Source of the DNA: an uncultured Steroidobacter sp.
GTDB lineage: Bacteria > Pseudomonadota > Gammaproteobacteria > Steroidobacterales > Steroidobacteraceae
DNA length: 9,903 nt
Reading direction: 5' to 3'
NCBI GenBank assembly: GCA_946478975.1
Contig: CAMLEO010000271.1
Span: 1 to 9,903 of the forward strand
Shown: positions 5,646 through 9,903 of the stretch, one piece after another
Numbering within the stretch: the stretch's first letter is position 1
Layout: each line of letters begins with the position of its first letter
Translations under genes and position numbers: made by a program
The notes under the pieces: generated by a model
The model's input: only the letters and a program-made list of their open reading frames with translations
Database searches by the model: none
What the model was told of the DNA's origin: nothing

Positions 5646-6170
5646 TCAAGCAAGGCACACGCTGCGTTCGAGCAGCAGCTTCTCCAACCGCTCCAGCATC
5701 TCGAACCAGCTCGGATACGCACCAGTCTCCTTGGCCAGCGCCTCGGAAACATTCTGGCGCAGCGTGAGCCGCGTCTGGCCGTCCAGGTCCTCGAACGTCA
5801 CCACCAGCCGGGTCTCCGGCGGCCAGCGCGGATCGTGCCCGGCCGTGAGGGAAGAAACTTTGTTGCCATGCCGGTCCGCAATAGCCAGCGTGTATACGAG
5901 ACGCGACGGCGCGACGATCTCCTTGTACTCGCCGACACACCAGCACTCGAACGCGCCGTCGCGGATGCAGGAGTGAAATCCTCCGCCGGGGCACACGTCG
6001 ATGTGCTCGATATGAAACGCGCAGCCGTGCGGGGCGAACCAGCGCAGCAGATATTCCGGCGTCGTCCAGGCCTCGAATACCAGGTCGCGCGGCGCGTCGA
6101 ATACACGGCTGATGACGACGGTTTTGTCGGCAGCCGGGCTGACGCCGCGTTCGTTTGTTATTTCGGCCAT
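5646..6170 (-). CDS. SRPBCC/AHSA1-like (START-superfamily) domain protein
   Basis: A 174-residue cytoplasmic protein consisting of one AHSA1-type SRPBCC domain, a helix-grip fold with a hydrophobic ligand cavity. Recognisable parts are the opening strand VVISRVFDAPRDLVFEAWTT (about 18-37), PEYLLRWFAPHGC with the conserved aromatic/Pro-His turn, the PGGGFHSCIR loop, GEYKEIVAPSRLVYT, a TRLVVTFEDL strand and the long C-terminal helix SWFEMLERLEKLLLE. Proteins of this subgroup are often annotated as activators of Hsp90 ATPase homolog 1-like or as polyketide cyclase-like, but their ligands are mostly unknown. The start at 6170 is preferred because AAGGAGA lies about 12 bases upstream. The frame extends to 6272 but adds only basic low-complexity residues and would reach into the start of the divergent gene. 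It is convergent with the acetyltransferase gene. Confidence 0.87.
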   Translation of the reverse strand: MAEITNERGVSPAADKTVVISRVFDAPRDLVFEAWTTPEYLLRWFAPHGCAFHIEHIDVCPGGGFHSCIRDGAFECWCVGEYKEIVAPSRLVYTLAIADRHGNKVSSLTAGHDPRWPPETRLVVTFEDLDGQTRLTLRQNVSEALAKETGAYPSWFEMLERLEKLLLERSVCLA

Positions 6171-6270
6171 GGCGCGAAAGTCTCCTTCGAGGTGGTTGCG
6201 AAAGGCGCGCACGCGGCGATTATGCCTGAATTCGCGCCGGAACTTCATCCATGCGAGGGCGTTGGCGGAC

Positions 6271-7287
6271 ATGCGACCGATCTTTCAGGCCAGGCTGGTG
6301 AACGGCGTCTGGGGCGACCCGGGCGTGTGCGTCGACCTGAAATTCCAGCGCCGCGCCCTGCTGTTCGATATTGGCGACGTGCAGTCGCTGTCGACGCGCG
6401 TGCTGCTGCGAGTGAGCGATGTCTTTGTCAGCCACACGCACATGGATCATTTCGCCGGGTTCGATCACCTGCTGCGCGTCTGCCTCGGCCGCGACACCGG
6501 CGTACGCATGTATGGTCCGCCCAACTTCATCGCCCAGGTGGAGCACAAGCTGGCCGCGTACACCTGGAACCTGGTGCAGAACTACAGCGTCGATTTCATC
6601 ATCGAAGCGCACGAGTTACATGGCGAGGGCCGCATCTCCCGGGCGCGATTCCGCAGTCGAGAGCAATTCCGTCGCGAGCCGTTGGAGGATGCTGTCGCCG
6701 CCGACGGCGTGTTGCTGGAGGACGAGCAGTTCCGCGTTCGCGCGGTCGGCCTCGCGCATCATGACATCACGTCGCTCGCGTTCCGGTTCGAAGAAAGCAC
6801 GCACATCAATGTTTGGAAGAATCGCCTCGAAGCTCGCGGCCTGCCCACCGGGCCGTGGCTGACGGAGCTGAAAAGACTGGCGAGAACAGGCGCGCCGGAC
6901 GACACACCAATGCATGTGAGATGGCGCACACGGGAGGGCTCACGCGAACAGATCTTTCCGCTCGGCGAGCTGAAACGAGACGTGCTGGAGTTCGTGCCCG
7001 GCCAGAACGTTTGCTATGTGACCGACGTGAGCGGCGACCCGCAGAATACCGCGCGCATCGTCGAGTTCGTTGCGAACGCCGACTTGCTGTTCATCGAAGC
7101 CGTATTTCTAGAAGCCGACGCGGAGATGGCCGCAAGCAAAGCGCATCTCACGACCACACAGTCCGGAACGATTGCCCGGTTGGCGTCGGCCCGCGAAGCC
7201 CAGCCATTCCATTTCTCCGCCCGCTATCGCGGACACGAAGAAGAACATCGCGCCGAGTTCACGCGCGCATGGCTCAATTCGAGCTGA
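6271..7287 (+). CDS. MBL-fold metallo-hydrolase, RNase Z-like
   Basis: The 338-residue product has the metallo-beta-lactamase metal site: HTHMDH (55-60), then a His in the LAHHDITS stretch (about 162-163), Asp252 in YVTDVSGD, His292 in KAHLTT and a final His314 in PFHFSARY. The last two motifs and the HxHxDHxxG core resemble RNase Z/RNase BN, the tRNA 3'-processing nuclease. However, the segment between residues 110 and 245 is long and not the usual bacterial exosite arrangement, so I name it RNase Z-like rather than rnz. No signal peptide. ATG 6271 is chosen because protein similarity begins there; the open frame runs back to 6112 with shadow sequence. A weak GAGGG lies about 12 bases upstream. 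The start is 100 bases from that of the divergent AHSA1-like gene. Its last 14 bases overlap the end of the convergent DUF1444 gene. Confidence 0.85.
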   Translation: MRPIFQARLVNGVWGDPGVCVDLKFQRRALLFDIGDVQSLSTRVLLRVSDVFVSHTHMDHFAGFDHLLRVCLGRDTGVRMYGPPNFIAQVEHKLAAYTWNLVQNYSVDFIIEAHELHGEGRISRARFRSREQFRREPLEDAVAADGVLLEDEQFRVRAVGLAHHDITSLAFRFEESTHINVWKNRLEARGLPTGPWLTELKRLARTGAPDDTPMHVRWRTREGSREQIFPLGELKRDVLEFVPGQNVCYVTDVSGDPQNTARIVEFVANADLLFIEAVFLEADAEMAASKAHLTTTQSGTIARLASAREAQPFHFSARYRGHEEEHRAEFTRAWLNSS

Positions 7288-8494
7288 CGAACGCCTCGCC
7301 CTCGCGCGCGAGCACCTGCCATTCGTCGTCGCTCGGAAAATCTTCCACCATGAAGCGCGCCGGCCGCTCGGCCGTTTGTTTCATCCGCACGCCGCACGAC
7401 TGCACGAGCGCCGGCCAGGTCACCATCAGCATGTCGTGCTTGCCGTCGGTGCGCGGCCGCCCGAGGATCACCAGGTCCGTCTGCGGCAACAACGTCGGCA
7501 CGTCCTTGGTCCAGCTCGACCAGCTGCGCAGGCTGTCGGGCCCCTCGCCGCGCCGGATGAGCGAATACGTACCGACAAAGACGCCTTCGCCCAGGTGCTT
7601 TTGTAGCGCGACCTGCTGATCGTTATAAGTGATCGCATTGCTGAGCCGGGTGAGCGAGCCGTGAATCTCTGCCAGCTCGCCGGCGGGAGCGAATTCGCGC
7701 CATTCCCCTGCTTCCCGACGCAGCATGGTCGCGCCCATCGGCCACGGATTTTCGCGCAAGCATCGTTCGGCGTGACTGAGCATGGTGCGCAAGGCTTTCT
7801 GATTGCTGCCGTCGCAACTCAACAGCACGCCACGATTGGTCGGCATGAGCACAGCCGTGCTTGCGAACGGCAGCGCCTCCACGACCGCGTTCACCAGCAG
7901 AAACGACTCTTCATAGGAAACATCGGAGGCGACTTGATACACGCCGTCGTCCAGCGCCTGCCATTGCGGGCGCGGTAACGCGGCGAGATTCGCCAGCGCA
8001 CGCGTCTTCAACGATTCCAGGTTCTGCCCCCAGGTGTCCGCCAGATCTTCCTGGACATGCGCGAGCGACTGGCCGCGATCGAACATCAGCCGCACGATGA
8101 ACTCGCCGGCCAGCGGCCAACTGACAGTGCGCGGCATCTTGCCATCGCCTTTGCGAGTGGCGATCTCCAGCGTCATCGTGTCGTGCACCGAGCGAACGGT
8201 CGGATAGATATGTTTCGCCGCCAGCTCCCACAGCTTCGGCGTTTCGGCGTGCGCCTGCTGCATCATTGCCTCGTACTTCAGCAGCAGATCTTTGCGGACC
8301 GCGCCCGGCGCGTTGCTGTACTCGAGGAAGAAGTTGGCGAGATTGATGGTGCCGTCGTTGTCGTGGCGCAGGGTCGAGCTCTCGGCATCGAAGCGCCAAC
8401 TGCGATCGCCGCGCGCCCGGGCGCGATCGAGCAATGCCTGCGCAAAACTGGCCACGGTCGGTTTCAGACCCAAGAGCTCACGCCAGTTGATCAT
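7274..8494 (-). CDS. DUF1444 (YtpQ-like) family protein with C-terminal extension
   Basis: A soluble 406-residue protein with no signal peptide. The first 270 residues follow the DUF1444 pattern: RSWRFDAESSTLRH near 31-44, IYPTVRS at 96-102, SLAHVQEDLADTWGQNLESL then KTRALANLAALP at about 143-174, SYEESFLLVNAVVEAL at 193-208 and a strand with VLMPTNRGVLLSCDGSNQK at 215-233. Bacillus YtpQ-type members are about 270 residues, so the remaining 135 residues here (EIHGSLTRLSNAITYNDQQV to the end) are an extension I cannot assign. The family has no established biochemical function. The start is an ATG at 8494 with GGGGAG about eight bases upstream. The 3' end overlaps the convergent MBL-fold gene by 14 bases. 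It is followed on the opposite side by the yjbQ-like gene on the same strand, 107 bases away. Confidence 0.75.
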   Translation of the reverse strand: MINWRELLGLKPTVASFAQALLDRARARGDRSWRFDAESSTLRHDNDGTINLANFFLEYSNAPGAVRKDLLLKYEAMMQQAHAETPKLWELAAKHIYPTVRSVHDTMTLEIATRKGDGKMPRTVSWPLAGEFIVRLMFDRGQSLAHVQEDLADTWGQNLESLKTRALANLAALPRPQWQALDDGVYQVASDVSYEESFLLVNAVVEALPFASTAVLMPTNRGVLLSCDGSNQKALRTMLSHAERCLRENPWPMGATMLRREAGEWREFAPAGELAEIHGSLTRLSNAITYNDQQVALQKHLGEGVFVGTYSLIRRGEGPDSLRSWSSWTKDVPTLLPQTDLVILGRPRTDGKHDMLMVTWPALVQSCGVRMKQTAERPARFMVEDFPSDDEWQVLAREGEAFVSSN

Positions 8495-8601
8495 GCCCGC
8501 TCCCCGCCAGCTCGTTATCGATTTCCGCCGATGCTACGTGAGATTGCGAGCCGCGGTCGTGCGGCCATTAACAGAATTTACGGGAAAACGCGGCCAAAAC
8601 G

Positions 8602-9021
8602 TCATTCACCGAGCAAATGTAATGCGATCTGCCGCTGGTGCGGCCGGCGACGATGCTCGAACAAGTAGATGCCCTGCCAGGTGCCGAGTGCCAGCTCGCC
8701 GTTCATGATCGGAATCGACAGCTGCACCTGCGTCAAAGCGGTGCGCAGGTGCGCCGGCATGTCGTCCGGCCCTTCGTCGTCGTGCTGGTAGCGCTCTGGG
8801 TCTTCCGGCGCCAGCTGTTCGAAGAATGTTTCCAGATCGGTGCGCACTTCCGGCGCGGCATTCTCCTGAATGAGCAGCGACGCCGAGGTGTGCTTGCAGA
8901 ACACAGTGAGCAATGCGGTAGAAACATCCTGCGCGCCCACCCAGCTGCGAACTTCACGCGTGATCTCTACCAAACCGCGGCGAGCAGTACGAACGTCGAG
9001 AATGTGAATCGCTTGGCGCAC
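8602..9021 (-). CDS. yjbQ: YjbQ family (UPF0047) secondary thiamine-phosphate synthase-type protein
   Basis: The 139-residue product is full length for the family and carries its signatures: FCKHTSASLLIQEN (41-54), RTDLETFFEQLAPED (60-74), YQHDDEGPDDMPAHLR (78-93) and LGTWQGIYLFEHR (112-124). The conserved histidines in HTSASL, the H at 80, the H in MPAHLR and the H in FEHR form the predicted metal/phosphate site. E. coli YjbQ is reported to have weak thiamine-phosphate synthase activity, but the physiological role is unsettled. The protein is cytoplasmic and the family forms compact trimers. It starts with GTG at 9021, supported by AAGGGAAGG just upstream; no ATG alternative precedes the conserved region. 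It is transcribed away from the right-edge radical SAM gene, with 454 bp between the two starts. Confidence 0.93.
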   Translation of the reverse strand: MRQAIHILDVRTARRGLVEITREVRSWVGAQDVSTALLTVFCKHTSASLLIQENAAPEVRTDLETFFEQLAPEDPERYQHDDEGPDDMPAHLRTALTQVQLSIPIMNGELALGTWQGIYLFEHRRRPHQRQIALHLLGE

Positions 9022-9114
9022 GAGCCTTCCCTTGAAACCATCGAGAAAACGATCGAGCCGTTAAAGATATCGACACGCAAGAATGGCGCGCCCACTGCTG
9101 CGATTCAAGCGACA

Positions 9115-9140
9115 GGAACCGGCGAGTGTTTCGTCGCGTT
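9115..9140 (+). promoter_or_regulatory. ECF-like promoter match GGAACC-N16-CGTT
   Basis: GGAACC (9115-9120) and CGTT (9137-9140) are separated by exactly 16 bases, the same box and spacing as at the divergent sigma-factor promoter. No gene starts soon after it; the next structured element is the terminator-like hairpin at 9273. It may be a chance match. Confidence 0.25.
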
Positions 9141-9272
9141 GGCTCCGTCAGCGGGCAGGTCACAGATAGTTTGCGTCCACGAAGCGTTGCTGCTCACTGC
9201 TTACGACAACCCTGGCGGCAGCTGACGCCAGTACGGATTTCGCCGATTTCCTCGTGTCTGTGCCCTGGTGCA

Positions 9273-9304
9273 AAAAGACCCACTGATCCTGGGGTGTGTC
9301 TTTT
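9273..9304 (+). terminator. Terminator-like hairpin with T-run, possibly bidirectional
   Basis: AAAAGAC (9273-9279) pairs with GTCTTTT (9298-9304). After one mismatch, CAC pairs with GTG inside, leaving a loop of about ten bases. On the plus strand the stem ends in TTTT and on the minus strand in TTTTT, so it could work in both directions. The stem has few GC pairs. It lies between divergent genes, where no known transcript should end. Confidence 0.45.
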
Positions 9305-9405
9305 GTTCATGAGCGCAATCCGCTGACAGACAGCGATTGCAGGCGTCGAAACAGTCGTTCTGTGCGGGCCGACGAGGCACGCATGTACTGAAAATGTCCC
9401 GGTGC

Positions 9406-9433
9406 GGAACGCTTTGGCTCACTTGAGCGTTCC
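9406..9433. repeat. Inverted repeat GGAACGCT-N12-AGCGTTCC upstream of the radical SAM gene
   Basis: Perfect 8-bp arms with a 12-base centre, ending 42 bases before the TTG start of the right-edge gene. The spacing suits an operator for a dimeric regulator. The same bases read as GGAACG-N16-CGTT on the plus strand, an ECF-like match at a sensible promoter distance. The symmetry itself guarantees part of that match. Confidence 0.45.
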
Positions 9434-9472
9434 ACGTGCCGGCAGAACGTACAACTTAGAAGTGCGGGTGCG

Positions 9473-9486
9473 AACTTGCCCAAGTT
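9473..9486 (+). repeat. Palindrome AACTTG-CC-CAAGTT spanning the TTG start codon
   Basis: Perfect 6-bp arms around two bases, with the TTG start (9476-9478) inside the left arm. In mRNA it could fold into a small hairpin hiding the start, though a two-base loop is too tight for all pairs to form. As DNA it could be an operator half-site pair. Confidence 0.35.
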
Positions 9487-9903
9487 TCTATTAGTGGGTC
9501 CGTACGATCCACATTGTGGGGAATACACCTTTCTGGCGCCGCCACTGGGTGTGTGGCGCCTAGCGGGCGTGCTCGGCAGTCACGGCGTCGAAGTCAAAGT
9601 CTTCGATCCGAACTGCTGCGCCGGCCCGCCGGACCGCGCCTTGGAACGCGAGATTCTCCGCGATTCGTGGGATGTGATCGGCATGTCCACCACGGGCATG
9701 ACGCTGAAATTCGACCTGGAGCTCGCGCACCTGGCGCGGCGGCTCGCGCCCAAAGCATTCATCGTCGCCGGCGGCATGGAGGCGACGTTCCGTCCCGAGC
9801 TGATGTTTCAGCTGGGGCCGTTCGATCTGATCGTGCTCGGCGAAGGCGAACGTCCGCTGCTCGACCTGGCGGCACGATTGCGAGCTCGACACCCGCTGGG
9901 CGG
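9476..9903 (+). CDS. B12-binding domain radical SAM protein, N-terminal part (runs off the right edge)
   Basis: From TTG 9476 the frame is open to the window end (142 codons). The N-terminus MPKFLLVGPYDPHCGEYTFL followed by APPLGVWRLAGVLGSHGVEV and VKVFDPNC is the cobalamin-binding Rossmann-like domain that opens many B12-dependent radical SAM enzymes. Downstream come IGMSTTGMTL at about residues 71-80, then HLARRLAPKAFIVAGGMEAT and LIVLGEGERPLLDLAARL, the conserved V.GG...T and V.GEGE elements of that domain. The CxxxCxxC iron-sulfur motif would lie past the edge and is not visible, so the radical SAM part is inferred from the family. No ATG or GTG is in frame upstream before the stop at 9389. 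The Shine-Dalgarno sequence is weak, and the start codon sits inside a 6-2-6 palindrome. Substrate unknown. Confidence 0.82.
   Translation, partial: MPKFLLVGPYDPHCGEYTFLAPPLGVWRLAGVLGSHGVEVKVFDPNCCAGPPDRALEREILRDSWDVIGMSTTGMTLKFDLELAHLARRLAPKAFIVAGGMEATFRPELMFQLGPFDLIVLGEGERPLLDLAARLRARHPLG

Larger units (their letters stand above)
9022..9475. other. 454-bp intergenic region with terminator-like and promoter-like elements
   Basis: This region separates divergent starts at 9021 (minus) and 9476 (plus). Short open frames exist on both strands, but none has recognisable protein character or a good ribosome-binding site. It contains an ECF-like box pair at 9115-9140, a hairpin with 6-bp arms at 9212-9231 (CTGGCG/CGCCAG), a terminator-like hairpin at 9273-9304 and an 8-bp-arm inverted repeat at 9406-9433. 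It could encode a small RNA. Confidence 0.5.

Noticed and set aside
6239..6263. GGAACT-N15-CGTT before the MBL-fold gene as another ECF promoter
   Set aside because: The spacer is 15, not 16, the box differs, and transcription would begin at the ATG itself. One such partial match is expected by chance.
5562..6270. Plus-strand open frame 5562-6764, and the upstream extension of the MBL-fold frame to 6112
   Set aside because: They run antisense to the AHSA1-like gene and give low-complexity Arg/Ala/Pro-rich products; the MBL homology starts at 6271.
9126..9422. Short frames 9126-9326 (+) and 9201-9422 (-) as small genes
   Set aside because: No ribosome-binding site, no recognisable composition, and both run through the terminator-like hairpin at 9273-9304.

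Overview
The window is GC-rich and densely packed, with genes on both strands and little intergenic space. Its families (ECF sigma factor, TPR/beta-barrel outer-membrane protein, DUF4382 lipoprotein, YjbQ, AHSA1-type SRPBCC protein, B12-binding radical SAM protein) fit a Gram-negative proteobacterium. A gammaproteobacterium of the Steroidobacter/Xanthomonadales kind is my best guess, by inference only. I see no mobile element, CRISPR array, rRNA or tRNA.

Left edge (1-435): the N-terminal end of a minus-strand gene, probably a sensor-type diguanylate cyclase, and about 240 bp of intergenic DNA with two perfect short hairpins. Envelope locus (436-5114): two divergent arms leave a short intergenic region at 1995-2102. 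The minus arm encodes a DUF4382 lipoprotein and, overlapping or touching it, a DUF4375/DMP19-like cytoplasmic protein. The plus arm encodes an ECF-type sigma factor, a single-pass membrane protein that is probably its anti-sigma partner, a small secreted basic coiled-coil/proline-rich protein, and a TPR plus outer-membrane beta-barrel protein. It closes with a good intrinsic terminator at 5089-5114. The divergent region holds a perfect palindrome (GGTTCCA-T-TGGAACC) that gives each strand a GGAACC box followed, exactly 16 bases later, by CGTG. This resembles a back-to-back pair of ECF promoters, so the sigma factor may drive both its own operon and the lipoprotein arm. All products except the sigma factor and the DUF4375 protein look envelope-located, so the locus reads as a self-regulated envelope module.

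Right half (5115-9021): unrelated housekeeping or accessory genes in alternating orientation: a GNAT acetyltransferase (+), an AHSA1/SRPBCC protein (-), an RNase Z-like metallo-beta-lactamase-fold protein (+), a long DUF1444-family protein (-) whose 3' end overlaps that of its neighbour, and a YjbQ/UPF0047 protein (-).

Right edge (9022-9903): a 454-bp region without a convincing gene, containing a terminator-like hairpin, two more ECF-like boxes and an 8-bp inverted repeat, then the start of a B12-binding radical SAM protein that runs off the window. The terminator lies between divergent genes, so some unannotated transcript, possibly a small RNA, may end there.
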